This document shows, piece by piece, positions 25,201 through 36,784 of a DNA stretch of 64,000 nucleotides (the stretch's first letter is position 1; each line of letters begins with the position of its first letter). This DNA is from Harmothoe impar. Taxonomy: Eukaryota; Annelida; Polychaeta; Phyllodocida; Polynoidae. The notes under the pieces are model-generated. The model did not search any database. It had not been told where the DNA came from and worked only from the letters and a program-made list of their open reading frames with translations. Location of the stretch: assembly GCA_947462335.1 (NCBI GenBank), contig OX381718.1:41880976-41944975 (forward strand), written 5' to 3'. Both the position numbers and the translations under genes were made by a program.

Positions 25201-28200
25201 GCCATGGCCTCTACGAGAAAATTTGTGGTACTATTATTAATTAAACTTCATCTATGAGCCAAATTTACTGTCATACTTCCATAGTACAAGCCAAGAAAAA
25301 ACTCACATCAATCTTATAGGTGAAATTTTGATACCCCAACTATTTTCGAAGGATAGCATGTGTTCTTTAATTTGCCTGGTCCTACTTACCTGGGATAGTA
25401 CCATAGTAGGCAGGGCCAGACAAACCCATGGCCTTTGATATGAGGAGAGATCACAAGGTAGACTAGCTAGCGAGCCAGCCAAGTACTTGGCTGGTGAGAG
25501 ATCCCCATGTTTTGACTGTGGGTGAACTACAGGACCTCATTACAGTCAAGGTAAAAGGTTTACAGGACCAAAGAAGGTTCCATGCTTATCTCTAGGCACT
25601 TAGCTTTCCATATTTACTCAGATATGTGGCTGTTTGCCGATGCTATGTTAGGAAACCAGTGGTTTATAAGACAAACCGTCTGTTCACACTAGGCCTGACA
25701 CATAGCAGGACCCCCAGTGATTAGAGCAGGGTCTATCATCGACTGTACATTTGTACAGTTGATTCCAAATTGACTAAAGGTAGACCACCAGCATGAAGGC
25801 CTGGGCCCACACATATGGGCAGCTGCAATAGCTTTATTAGTGACAATCACAGTCTACCAAGTATTCCCTCAAGTTTTGTCGACTTTTACAATTCTGGTAT
25901 GTCCATTGGTATTATGGAAGGCTCCCGATGAAGTCATTCTACTCCTTCATGTTCCTATCATGAAGGGGGTTTGTCTAGATTTATCTGAATGGTGAGGGAT
26001 AATTGTGTTATAAGTTGTAATATTATTTGATTTCAGCCGTACATGATTCCTGACTATGTAACCCCGCTGTTGGTGATGGTTAACGTGAAGAGCGGAGGAC
26101 AGCAAGGGATGGAGCTGATCCGCGCCTTCAGAAAACTACTCAACCCCTACCAGGTCTTTGACCTCATGAATGGGGGGCCACTACCAGGGTAAGTGTTCAA
26201 CTACTCAACCCCTACCAGGTCTTTGACCTAAAGAATAGGGGCCACTACCAGGGTAAGTGTTTAACTATTCAACCCCTACCAGGTTTTTGATACCAGGGTA
26301 AGTGTAAAGATGTATCATTGGCCAGTCAGCCACATTAGATTTAATTATCTATAAATTGTAACATATAGAAGTCTTTATGAACACAGCCTGTTAAGTATGT
26401 TAAAACATGTGTGCTGAAACTCCACTACCGTATATATGTGTAAGGTTATAACCAACATTTATAAAAATGTACATATCTATTGTCCACACCCTTTTCCCTT
26501 TGACTATTTGACTAATTTAGCATTTGCTCTATATCATATTTCTAATTCCAGGTTATAATTATTTTCTGGAATATACCTTACTTATTTGCTGTTCCTACTT
26601 TCAGGTTATATGTTTTCCGGAATATCCCGTACTTCAGGATAATGGTGTGTGGGGGAGATGGGACGGTGGGGTGGGCATTGTCCTGTCTAGATAACGTCGG
26701 CCAAGATGCCCAATGTCAGTCACCTCCGATGGCTATAGTCCCACTAGGCACAGGTCGGTACACTTGTTAACTCACTCACATACAAAAAGATTGAAGCATT
26801 TTCCTTACTTTACCATGCTAATGAAAAATATATAAATATATTCACATTTGGTAAGCCACACAATGGGGAGAAAGACCATCAAAATTATTTGAACTAGATG
26901 CACTATGAGGCAAATAATATAGCTCTCAGTTGATCAGGTTAATTTAAGATAAGGGCTGAAAGCTGAGAACATAGAATGTGTGGAAATGTCTGCACAGCAG
27001 ATTACTACATGTTTAGTTTTCTCCTTCCTGTTGAGTTTGCCGGTATACTTATAGAATACTAAATATGATGTCTGGTTTGCAGGTAACGACTTGGCCCGGG
27101 TATTACGGTGGGGCCCGGGTTGCACTGGTACGGAGGACCCTCTTAACCATCTGCGTGACGTCATTGAAGCCGAGGAAATTAAACTAGACAGGTATGTATT
27201 ATGGAGTGAACATCATAACACATCTCTCAATAATATTACATCTTACATTGCAAGCTGATATTGCATACATTTTCCCTGGCTTGTCCTTCTGAGGTGGGCA
27301 TACAGCATTGGCTCTCCAGAAATTACAGTCTCACACAGCACACTGGCAAGTTCTATGATAACATACCTATTGGTCTCTAATAAATAAACATAAAGAAGAA
27401 CCTGAGATTCGCTATTATCTGGATGGAGCGTGTTTTGAGATATATGGACCAGATATTAGTATTGACAAAATAACTGAAGCTTGGGGTACACTAAGTATAC
27501 CGGGGTAGCTAGTAATAACTTATTGCTATAACAGAGAAATAGCAGGTAAGGAGAGAATGAAAGAGGAGAGAAAGTGGTAGTCATGTCCCTGAGACCTAGG
27601 AGAGTGTTTGAAGCAATGGTCCTATAGCTCAGTGGTGCCACCAGGTGTCTGGTGGAGGTACTAATCTCTCCATCCCATAACCACATGAATTAGAGTCTGC
27701 TAGACAGTTTTGGGGTAGGGTGAGGATGGGCTGGTTAAGGGTGTGTGGTGGTTCCCTGAATTAAGAACTGATGATTCATTGAACTTTCTGAATATACCTT
27801 CTGTTTTTCTACCAGTTCAGTAAATGTGCTGTGACAAATTGACAATCTGGGTGTTGATGAGTAAAGATATTGACAGAATGGGATGTTATAAAGTTCAACA
27901 TGGCAAACCATTGACATTTGCACAAGAGACATTTCCAGCAAGTCACATACACTTGTAATTCAACTTGGCATTGGTTTGGAATTTCAACACCACACACCTG
28001 CAACCATGGAGAGTATAACTCTCCAGTGCTGCAACCATGCATCATGTCTACCTTACAGGTTTGATACACTCCTGAATGAACCAGCATTTTCATTCTTATT
28101 ATGTTCATCCCTTGCAGGTGGACAGTAATATTCCACCCTAATGAGAAGGAAACGGATGAGACAAAGGTGGCCATTGCAAACGACACAAACGCGGCCAACA

Positions 28201-30126
28201 CCAATGAGGACACCACCTCGATCTTTGTGATGAACAACTACTTTGGCATCGGTATCGATGCAGACCTCTGTCTCGACTTCCACATGGCCCGAGAGGAGAA
28301 CCCCGATAAGTTCACTAGTAGGTCAGTACAAAAACCAATATCTTATATTTGAAAATTGCACTTTGCTATCGACCGATTTCAATTGGGGGTGAATCTGGTC
28401 ATATAACAGTTTACCAGTACAATAATCAATTAATGAGTGCAAATATCCTAATAACCATACCCCGCTCATTTTGACAGAATTATATATACTAGATAAAGCC
28501 CAAAATATTACTATTTTTGGGGTCAAAAACACTTCAGTACTAGAAATGTGTTAAAACTTGTTCTTGGCAATGAAGCAAGAATTACTATAACAATGAGGAT
28601 AATTTGACTGCAAAGCAGTTACTACATGTAAAGCTTTTTTTTCAAAAGCAGGTGCCCCTTTGACATAGAATTATATTTTGTCACACTTTCTCTTAAAAGT
28701 AGCCAAATAACTACCATGGAAAATTACCTATGTGCTTTGAATGACAATACTCCTTTTTTTGTTATTTCAGGATACATAATAAAGGAGTTTACCTCAAAAT
28801 GGGTTTAAGGAAAATGGTCAACCGGCGATCGTGCAAAGACCTGCACCGGATGATCAAGGTTGAAGTGGACGGGAAGCTGATTGACCTGCCACCTGTAGAA
28901 GGAATAATTATTCTGAATATTCTCAGGTAAATCACCTTGTATTAGTAGAGGCCTACTGTAAATTGTTGCATAATTATAGAATCTGAAAATTGCTTCTTTA
29001 GTGGATAATATCTGTTAAGCCGACCAGTGTACAACAGCTTCCTCCATTTCCCCCCATTCAGGTGCCAATGACCGAATTACCACAGCTTTGTATAATAGAC
29101 CATATCCGATAGCTTTGTACATGTTTTAATTTTTCAGTTGGGGTTCCGGTGCCAACCCATGGGGGCCGGAGAAGGAGGACCAGTTTAATAAACCCACGCA
29201 CTACGATGGCATGCTGGAGATAGTGGGCGTGACGGGCGTTGTACATATGGGACAGATCCAGAGTGGGATCCGCTCAGCCATACGTATAGCTCAGGGCGGA
29301 CATGTAAGATTTTAGATTCTTTAAAAAATTGTATTTTTTTCCATTTCATCTCCTTTTTTCACAGAATGCCAGTAGGCACCATACCATGGCTATAGTTTCT
29401 AGGTTTTAGTCATGTGTACTAGCAGCACTATTTCTCATACATCTATCCCAAAAAGCATTTTTCATCTACCACTAAATTTGTCCAAGGATTGTGAGACATG
29501 GTTTCTCAGAGCTTATGCAATGGACCTGTGAACACAGCAAACATTTCAGATTTAAACTGACTTTATACAAAATCAATAAATGATTAACAATCCAGCAGTT
29601 TGTTTAACAAATATCATACTAATTAAAAATGTTTGGTCTTTTCAGCTGCGAATTCATCTGCTAACTGAATTGCCGGTGCAAGTAGACGGAGAGCCGTGGC
29701 TACAGCCTGCAGGTCAGGTGGTTGTACTGCGCTCTGCACTCAAGGTGAGACACTTCTGACTGTACACACTGTAAATAGTAATTTACTGTAATTTTACAGT
29801 AACTACTGTAGCTTTAAAAACAGATTTTGCTGTTCACCTACAATAATCTCTACCCCTACAGTAGATTACACTGTATTCCTACAAATAAGCCAACTTGTCC
29901 TGGAATCCTTTCTCTTCAATAAGGCCTGCCACTATATATTAAATCTGCTTGTCTATTCATGGTATCAAACTTCAATTCATCTATCTTTCTTTTGCAGGCA
30001 ACAATGCTCAAGAAGACCAAAAATAAAATCAAGCGCCGTAATACGGAGCCGAGCATCTACTTTCCCAATGATCCCAAGTTGCAGTCCCACTCACCAAGCG
30101 CCGATGGCGACAGTGGACCTTTATAA
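13922..30126 (+). CDS. DGKQ: Diacylglycerol kinase theta orthologue, 5'-partial, 21 coding exons
   Basis: Phosphorylates diacylglycerol to phosphatidic acid at membranes, ending DAG signalling. Exons by splice sites and continuous frame: 13922-14024, 15934-16022, 18315-18446, 19060-19201, 20130-20246, 20544-20638, 21153-21243, 21642-21683, 21996-22200, 22788-22890, 23270-23383, 24322-24472, 24809-24966, 26037-26188, 26605-26753, 27083-27191, 28118-28321, 28771-28926, 29138-29303, 29646-29744, 29998-30126. They sum to 2,706 nt (901 residues plus stop) with every phase compatible. Domain order is two C1 domains, RA-like region, catalytic DAGKc with GGDGT and PLGTGND, then the accessory domain, which is the theta-type architecture. 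The family has three C1 domains and about 940 residues, so the first C1 and N-terminus are missing and lie upstream or in an unrecognised exon before 13.9 kb. The exon 9 donor (gtcagg) and exon 17 donor (gtcagt) are the weakest sites. Theta assignment is strong; exact splice choices are inferred. Confidence 0.95.
15118..15175. mobile_element. piggyBac-like MITE (family P), left-end fragment
   Basis: TTAA (15114-15117) is followed by ccctctacggtcggggtaat and 'caagcatcatgatgcaccga'; the right end is missing. Confidence 0.5.
15720..15832. mobile_element. piggyBac-like palindromic MITE (family P), complete 113-bp copy
   Basis: Perfect TTAA on both sides (15716-15719 and 15833-15836). Left end CCCTTGAAGGGCTGCATGAT; right end ATTTTGCGATCCTATAAGGG. 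The interior has 'cagtgctgcattcatgcatc' facing 'gatgcagcactg'. This copy best fixes the family's boundaries. Confidence 0.85.
16584..16684. repeat. Intronic inverted repeat with strong central stem
   Basis: 'cactcgtggtgcattggatc' is inverted at 'gatccagtgcaccactcgtg', and inside it 'atatcacac' faces 'gtgtgatat'. A small cruciform-forming element with no ORF. Confidence 0.65.
17039..17176. mobile_element. Short MITE with CCCAGC/ACTGGG ends and AACGTT interior
   Basis: Starts cccagctaacaagaaaacgt and ends 'aacgttttttgttcactggg'. The interior is built of 'ataacgtta' blocks. Related ends occur at 50785-50925 and 23039. Confidence 0.7.
17180..17890. repeat. Minisatellite, 46-bp unit with degenerate flanks
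   Basis: 'cccacaaactgtatgtgaca' followed by 'ctgtctactgacagtctgtt' recurs exactly every 46 bp at 17291, 17337, 17383, 17429, 17475 and 17521. Degenerate 'gtgacagtgtctactgacag' units extend on both sides. Each unit contains ACTGTCTACTGACAGT, itself a near-palindrome. Confidence 0.93.
18091..18202. mobile_element. 112-bp near-perfect palindromic element in a kinase intron
   Basis: Runs from 'gttatagg' to 'cctataac'. Arms include 'caagctgta', 'ggtgaagggagcctata' and their complements with few mismatches around an 'agcccgcc' loop. Looks like a fold-back MITE. Confidence 0.75.
19555..19625. mobile_element. Family-P fragment in a kinase intron
   Basis: 'gggctgcattcatgcatcat' followed by 'gtatagtgcattaaaga' matches the right half of family P. 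Confidence 0.5.
19736..19744 (+). CDS. Candidate 9-nt microexon in DGK-theta
   Basis: Nine bases (CTGCACCTG) lie between a strong pyrimidine-rich acceptor ending ttttcag and a gtgagg donor. The preceding exon ends in phase 1 and the next begins in phase 1, so inclusion adds three residues and skipping keeps the frame. It falls in the linker between the C1 domains and the acidic/Lys-rich segment, where variation would be tolerated. It could be a chance pair of splice signals; only transcript data can decide. Confidence 0.3.
20130..23383 (+). CDS. DGKQ: DGK-theta exons 5-11: charged linker and RA/PH-like region
   Basis: Exon 20130-20246 encodes a Ser/Glu/Lys-rich, probably disordered linker. 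Exons 20544-20638 and 21153-21243 begin with IIRIFDGN and resemble a first RA-like fold. The 42-nt exon 21642-21683 is symmetric (phase 1 to phase 1), so it could be skipped without a frameshift. Exons 21996-22200, 22788-22890 and 23270-23383 begin the second, clearer Ras-association-like domain at DYIRVYPGN and include the strands YSLVEVFL. These regions mediate protein contacts in theta enzymes; the partner is not shown here. Confidence 0.88.
22476..22680. mobile_element. hAT-like MITE (family H1), copy 1, with 8-bp target duplication
   Basis: Inverted termini TGCCTCTACATGGG at 22476 and its complement ending at 22680. Both are flanked by the exact 8-bp direct repeat CAACTCTG (22468-22475, 22681-22688). 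The interior carries 'gtgtcgatttttaaaacggc' repeats. 205 bp, no ORF. Inserted in a kinase intron. Confidence 0.9.
23012..23125. repeat. Short element flanked by 26-bp direct repeats
   Basis: 'ttttcacagcggccttgttg' with tatat (23012-23037) is repeated with one or two differences at 23100-23125. Between them is 'cccagctaaca...aatttacccag', related to the CCCAGC family. Confidence 0.6.
24322..27191 (+). CDS. DGKQ: DGK-theta exons 12-16: N-side of the kinase and DAGKc catalytic domain
   Basis: Exons 24322-24472 and 24809-24966 encode a conserved pre-catalytic segment ([10 protein letters not shown], then a hydrophobic stretch ending LLPNIQ). Exon 26037-26188 starts the DAGKc domain with [15 protein letters not shown]; the usual Pro of VNPKSGG is Val here, a mild deviation. 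Exon 26605-26753 holds the nucleotide-binding GGDGTVGW (about residues 581-588) and PLGTG, which continues as [10 protein letters not shown] in exon 27083-27191. These are the hallmark residues of an active diacylglycerol kinase. Confidence 0.95.
25005..25225. repeat. 'Cgcgtataagcc' repeat family, intronic copy
   Basis: 'ccataaaacctcgcgtataa' followed by 'agccgcacctgg' and 'ttacacctgtagac' is related to copies near 43300-43490, 51800-52030 and 54825. The terminus resembles 'taccgtaaaacctcgcgtat', shared by these repeats. Confidence 0.55.
26136..26305 (+). repeat. Tandem triplication of a DGK-theta exon end plus splice donor
   Basis: A unit of 64-65 bp beginning ctactcaacccctacc occurs at 26136, 26201 and (shortened) 26265. 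The first copy contains the coding end of exon 26037-26188 and its gtaagt donor. The second and third copies retain the same donor context (cagggtaagtgt) at 26253 and 26298. Reading through the first donor reaches TAA immediately (GGG TAA), so only the first donor preserves the frame. Confidence 0.9.
27618..27690 (+). repeat. tRNA-like sequence (degenerate)
   Basis: 'ggtcctatagctcagtggtg' resembles a tRNA D-arm/box A and 'ggtactaatctctcc' a degraded box B. No clean acceptor stem; a relic of a tRNA-derived repeat at best. Confidence 0.35.
28118..30126 (+). CDS. DGKQ: DGK-theta exons 17-21: accessory catalytic domain and C-terminus
   Basis: The accessory (DAGKa) domain contains [54 protein letters not shown] and PVQVDGEPW, all typical of eukaryotic DGKs. 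The final exon 29998-30126 encodes a basic tail ([11 protein letters not shown]) and ends TTA TAA at 30124-30126. A donor (gtgagt) follows only 12 nt after the stop and matches a good acceptor at 30640, so the 3' UTR is probably spliced. Confidence 0.94.
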
Positions 30127-33100
30127 TGGCCTGTAACGGTGAGTATCCACTAAAAGGACCAAGCTTTTTGCTACATTCATTTCCACTTTTACACTGCCAA
30201 ATTTGTGTCAAAATTTACAAAAATATTACAGTAAATTATTGCGAAGAAGCCGCGGCTTGTATACGAGGCAACCTTAGCTTTTATTTGATACAATTGCTTT
30301 TGCTTACTATTTGATAGCATGCCTATTATTATAGGGTGTATCATGGTGTTTGTTTTCACACCTCTAGTGGCAGCCTGTTACTCCTCACTCCTCTGTAGGT
30401 GTTAAAGCTGTAGTCACTATGGGAGGGAGTTATCTTTGAGTGGTCTTTGAAGTAGGGTAGAGTGCTTTTTCAGCTTTCTGATGGTGATAAAGATTTGTAA
30501 ATTATATGCATCTATCAAAATGTTGAAGATGAATAACATTCTGACATGAGATAGATACCTTTAACATGGCTCATGTTTTAAATCCTTTTTTGTCCAGTCT
30601 ATTATAACATAGGCTCAATGTGTTTCTCTCTCATTGGCAGGTACGGTTACAGGATTGCACTTTATATGCTGCTCTCGACGTTCACATGAGGAGGATGTCG
30701 TCAGGGGCGCAGGGCTCGGCCCACTAGGGACAGAGTCGCCGGCGTGGGATCCCCCACCACTGACCACGGCACCTAATATACTGCAGATACTGACAGTGCC
30801 AACTAGTATTGGCCGCCGCCTTGGCTATAGAAAACTAACAAAACTCTCTCTGGTCCAATGTGGCTTGGATTAATATGCAGATCGCACAGCCTCCGCCAAC
30901 CAATGGGAACAAGGAAACGAGTCATGTGACTGACTGATGACTGAGCCAGTTCCCCAATCCCCCGACTCCCTTATTTATTTTTCTCAACTCCCCCCCCCCC
31001 CATTCCCCAACATGGTTTGTGTTTTATATTTTTCCACAAAGAGAGGAATCTAGTTGGATATATATACCTACCTATAGCACTACTGCAGAGGAGACACCCC
31101 TTCTTCAGTTGTTACAAAGTGGGTGAGCGATGATGATCGTTTACTGATATCTCGTCATTACGGAGTGGTCGGACGACAAATGGGAAAACAGCAGTGTGAG
31201 ACCTGTATGTGTACATCGGACATCGCTCTACTCGTCCCACTACCTGCTTGTCTCTTCACTCCATCCACATGGATATATCCTGCAGCTCTGTGAGTTTCCA
31301 CCAACAACAACAACAACCGCCATCTTGGTTTTACTGCTCTCCTGTTGGACACCGTACCCAGCAGTCACTACGATACAAGCTTCTGATTGGTTGGTTGGTG
31401 GTTGGGTTGGTCGTCCCCATTCTCTGTTCAATTTCTTTCATCGTCGGTGTTCGGAGGTTGTTTTTTATAAATAGTGGTGCGAAGAAGCGCCGTGATTACT
31501 CAAGGATATGACACCATTACGGAGTATGTGAATTTAATACGAAGACAACCGGACGGACGCCCGACTAACCCAGTGTTATCTGCTTCCTGTTACTATGGCT
31601 ATGTACACCTTCTGTTGATCCATATGACTTGTTGCGTTGTTTAAATGTCCCAAGGTGTATGTTCTAACATGCGGTGGTCGCGTCGTGATGTCGACACCGA
31701 GAGTGACTTGGTTGAAGTGTACTCATCTAACAACAAACCATGCTGATTCACGTTGAAATGACAAATGACTCTATTTTTTCCTGTTATTACTAATCATTGC
31801 CCCCCATTTACCCATTATACCCCAGCATTCATCCACCACCCACACCCTTTCTAGTCAGTGCTATATCAATCATTCTCCACCCCTCATTTCCTAAGTTATT
31901 TTCTCCATGTTTTATTTTCTTGTTTTGTCTCATCTCCTGTGTTTTTCCGGGGACTTGAAGAGTATAATGATGAAGAATCGCTAGCTGTTTTTGTTTAGGC
32001 CTGAGGTAACAAGTCACCTCACTGGCTACTTGTACACTGGTATTATATAGAACAACTACGAAGGTCTAGTGATGATACTACTTACCGAACCCATTGGGCT
32101 GCGCCACGGTTTAACAAATTGAATGTATGCGAATTTTAATGTTTAAGTTGTGTCTATTTTTGTAGTTATCCCGTAACCCCATGCCTGCTATATATAGAGA
32201 GAAGGCATTTCCCGTTGAAGATCCATACAGATGATATTCTGTCTTCGCGTTTTGTTCCCCGTTTCACAGTGAGTGGGGAATGCAGTGTACTATATATGTA
32301 TTAGCACATCTCTACCAGCCCACTGCTGCTGGCTGTACCTAGTGATCACTTAATCTACAAACTGACAACTATTTGAGGGTCTGGGACCTGTATAGTGCTT
32401 CACTGGGGGCACATTGTTCAGAGCGCTCCCATTTCTCTCACGTTTGCCCAGCCTCTATAACCTACACATGGGTAGACGCGCTACTGAAACTCTGGGCAAG
32501 CCGCTGGGTAGAGATATTGTGATGCTGACCCCCCCAACAGAGAAGAAGACTTGATATATAAATATATCTATATATATAAATATATACTTATATATGTATA
32601 CACATTCTGTTCGTCAATCAGTGATGAAGTGCAAAATAATTTGGAGCAGTAAGGTCAGAGGTAGCGCTTTGGGACTGGATTAGGAAGGAGTGCAAGTACG
32701 AGAAAGTGGCCTCCGCTTCGGGCCTAGTGTGAGCCGCATGCGGCGACCAGCCACCGGGACACAGCCCCCACACAGAGGTGTGCATGTTATGTTGGTAGTC
32801 AATGAGGTCCACTGGCTGACCAACCAAAACCTACTTGGTAGCCGTCATGTATTTCAGACAAAAAAAGTAATACAAAAAAAAAATACAAAAAAAAATACAA
32901 AAAAAGAGAAAAAAAATGCATGCAAGTAAGAGTTGCACAAACTGAAACCTGCAGATTTTGATACGAGCCTCTAATCGTGAAGACGAACACGCGGATGTAG
33001 AGTTACCCGCCCACCAGCCCCAAAACTGTATTTGTGTGGCTGCTGTGTGTAAGCTACTGCATCCAGAGCTGGAATACATGACTCTACCACGTAGGGTGTA

Positions 33101-36100
33101 TGTCAGGGGTGGGGCGCGCAGTGGGACAGCGACTGCGCCGACCCCTACCGATGCCCCCTCACCCCAAGGTCAGGCCAGGACCTGCGGCCATGTGTGCACC
33201 TAAACCGGGGCTGTAGCAGCCGAGTAGACAAACTGAAGGTGAAGGCTAACAGGAACGCACGGTGGGATGAGATCTGCCTTACTGGAGCCAACGTGATGCC
33301 AAGGTCAAGGTTATTCGCCCCAAGGTCAAGAGGTTAAACAAAGGTTAAAGCTTCTGCCACTGAGGTGATGATTGAAGATGATGATGATGATGATGAGGAA
33401 ACTGGTTTTTAACATAGGGAAGTACATTACATGGTGAATTTGATTGAATACAATTGACAAAAGCAAATAATACAAATTGTGGCCTGTGTCATAATAATAA
33501 TAATGGGAGCGGCGGTTGGTATGTGAATACCGCTCTTCCTCTGCGGAAGTATCCTCAAAGGGCGCCCGACACGGCAGTGACAGCGTAGATACTTTATTAT
33601 AACAAACAAGGGTCAGGTGCACAGGCAGAATATTGATATGTTTATGTCCATTGGAATTGGAAACCGGGGACCAAGCAGGGCCCAAATCCCAACAAGTTAG
33701 GTGTGTATGTTAGGTGTTTACTTGCTACTACTCGGCTACTGGTCATCGCCACGGTGACAATGATGATGATGATGATGATGATGATACACTTGTTAATAAT
33801 AATAATGATCATTCTGTCAATTCGATGTCCTTGGATAATAATAATGATAATACTAACTGATGAAAAAATGGAAAACACTTGTGAAGAAACAAAAAAAGAA
33901 ACCAAGGAGAAATTTGTTGGCTGGGCTGCAGTGGTGCTGCTGCACAATGTCAAAGGTTGAGCTCGGCCCAGGTCAGCATTTCTGTTTATGTGTGCGCGAG
34001 TGGTCTATGACTGTGCGGTTGAGCATATCTGTAAGTGTATGTGTGTGCTTCGTGCACAAAAATAATGAGATGAACAAGCATATAGTGGACAACTACTTGT
34101 AAACCATGCACTGGCAGTGTCACTGCAAGGCGCTTAGCAGTCACTTAGGTTCTGGACGGGGTCAAAAGGTCATCAGTTCTAGGTCAAATAGCAGCCTACA
34201 TTCATGAGTGTCATTCACCGGTTAAAAATAATTATTTCCAATAGGGCTTGGACTCTCAGCATCATAAGGAATTTTTGGACCGTAAGTCAACTCCCAGTAG
34301 GCAGAAGTTATATCAGTATTACTGTCAGGAAGGTGGCACCCCGGATTACCGAGACAATCTGACCCTAACCCGACCGTCACCGGTCAAGGTCATTGCTTCA
34401 ATGTCAAAAACAAAAGGTTATGATGAAACTTGTATAATAATAAGATTGGGCAGAGAGCGCTATAACAGTATTGGCATGCGTCGTGTTAGTCGCGAGGTGG
34501 AAGGACGGGACGTTACTACAGCCAGTTCAGCATTACCGGGCGTTGTTGTTATTATCATAACGGGGCTGCTAGTGCGGCGGGCAGCCCGGCCACTCGCGTC
34601 CAGCACCCACACCCCTACCCTGTCACCACCCGCCGGCTGCCACTGCCACCGCGTGATACGGGATATGCAGTTTAATATGTCTCCCCACTGTTCACACCAA
34701 CCATGGCTTAATGAGCAGGACAGCAGGTTTTGTTACTTCTTGTTTAATCTACATTCAACAGAGGTATAATAAATACTAATACTAATAATATGATACTATA
34801 TTGCCACCGGTATGTATGTATATCTTCTATGCTGGTGGCAGCGTTAGGAGGGCGCGTTTTGTGGAGTGGCCCTAGTTTCGGGGCGATGTTGCTTCTCCTG
34901 CTGCTTATGGTCAAAGTCTGTACTTTTGTTGATGCTGCGAGACGGGCTGACAAACCTGGGGGGGCTGACACTATCATTCCAACAAGTCCAACGCCATGCC
35001 GGGCCTCAAGTTCACAATATTTAGTTGTATTCCAGTCGCTGTACAGCAAAGGACTGGTAAATGGCACCACGGGACTGACCTAAGAAACCAGACATTAGCC
35101 CTGAGATCTACCTACTGAGTTGGGGCAACGACCAAAAACTAAATAATGAGAGTAAATTCTGCCATTGTGTGTACATAAAGTTTAGAGACTGATGATGATG
35201 ATGATGTGAAAAGTTGACGGTTTATATATCTGGCTTTTCTGCTACTTTCTGACTGATGCCGCTTTCAAATAACGACATAATGACTAAGGTCCCATCTTGT
35301 ACTGACAAGCCGCCACCCCCATCCCCCTACCCCCACCCCCCTACAGACAGAGAGGGGTGTTGGACATAGCCTAATAACAATAATACTCCTGCCCTTTATA
35401 GACAACACCCAAGCAATACGCAGTTTTTCTTTTCTCGTCTACCGACAGCCGTTGGTTGGCTGCCTGCCTGAGACCCGCAGACTTTGTTGTTATATTACCG
35501 CTTATTCCCGGCGGCACCTGAGGAGTTGGCCTGTGACTAAACCCTGTATTAAATAAACCAGAGGCAGTTAGAGAGGGGGTTCCTGACGTTCAGTACTTCT
35601 AGGTTAGAGCTCAGTATCAACTTTCTTAGTAGCCGATAGGGAACGAAGGCCGCAGCCATTTTAACATTACCGCTCTGCAAACTTATGTCAATAATAATAA
35701 TGGAGCTTGCTGCTAGGCTCTCACCGAAGTGATAGGTCCTATTGATGTTGATCGTGGATCGAAAGATCCTAAAATTGCTGCTTCAACGCTTCTATCCGTT
35801 TACATCGCTGCCAACTGTTTGTTGGGAAAAAATACAAATGACCCCAAAAAATTGAAAAAAAAGAAATATTATTTTCCTATCCTGCCCTGAGCACTGATTG
35901 CATATATGTAATAATAATAAGGATAATATTACCGACGGTTCGTTCCGATTGGCCATAATCAAAAATAAAAGTGACCAATCCGCCGAACTACCGTAAGAGG
36001 ACAGACTGTGCATAATGTGTATGATGATGATGATGAAGATGATGATGAATTTGTTAAAAAGAAAGATGATAACCGGCGAGAAAATGGAAGATTTGAGATT

Positions 36101-36400
36101 GACTCAAGTTTTCGCCGCTGCCCTTCATGCCCTGTACCCCGCCCCCCGATGGCCCAGGTCGGTTCAGGTGGATCCGGTCTGGTGACCAAATATCAAATTC
36201 AATGTGTTGTACACAATGCTAAACTTGTACCCGTGCATTTTCTCTGAATAGCAAAAGTATTCACCTGTATCATATTAAGTAATGTTTTTAAATTTAACTT
36301 ATGTAGTTGAAGGTTCAGATTTCTAAAGATATTTATTGCATTTACCTCTGATGTATGGATATCTGTATATGTGAAATAAAATAGCTCATGTGGAAAGTGA
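30127..36400 (+). other. Probable long, spliced 3' UTR of DGK-theta
   Basis: After the stop there is a donor at 30139 and an acceptor at 30640. Downstream sequence lacks recognisable exons and carries (GAT/ATG)n blocks near 33375, 33760, 35199 and 36018, an ATAATA-rich texture and A-rich blocks near 32870-32920. AATAAA-type hexamers on the plus strand occur near 35552 and 36374. The longest ORF (34248-34769, 173 codons) has no recognisable motif and biased, repetitive composition. UTR extent is inferred from lack of other genes and hexamers; the true cleavage site could be anywhere after about 30.9 kb. Confidence 0.45.
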
Positions 36401-36784
36401 ACAAGCTTCATGTTCATTGTATGTAAAAAGATTTATATCATAGAACTTTACTCATGTCTGGCCAAATTTTTACAAGAATTTAGTTTTCTTTAAAAAAGAG
36501 GATGATTTAGGTATGCTATTAAACACTAGCATAATAATGACTTTAACTTTAAAAGTGAAACAAATAACTTTGTCATTGACTCAAAGCACTGAATAATAAA
36601 ATTTGGGAGGTACTGAGAACTATTATAAAACTATTGAAATGCGGATATTTAATGTAACATGGTTTTGGGGTAAGTTGAGATGTTATATTTAGTCAAATTA
36701 AGTCAATTTTAATTGATCTTCACAAAATATTTAGTTATAGTAATTTTATAATGTTAGGCTGCTTCTGAACACAAAGTATTACGA

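Noticed and set aside
27618..27690. Possible tRNA gene
   Set aside because: Only box A-like and weak box B-like sequence; no pairing acceptor stem or normal anticodon arm.
28053..28283. Minus-strand ORFs opposite the kinase exon near 28.1-28.3 kb
   Set aside because: They are antisense shadows of the accessory-domain exon 28118-28321.
30634..30873. ORF immediately after the kinase stop, possibly an alternative C-terminus
   Set aside because: Joining needs readthrough of the stop at 30124-30126; no in-frame donor before the stop was found, so it is treated as 3' UTR.
33642..33960. Hydrophobic ORFs rich in Ile or Met on both strands
   Set aside because: They come from translation of (ATG/ATA)n microsatellites.
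34248..34769. 173-codon plus-strand ORF
   Set aside because: No recognisable domain, repetitive composition, no splice-site support, and it lies within the probable kinase 3' UTR; likely chance.
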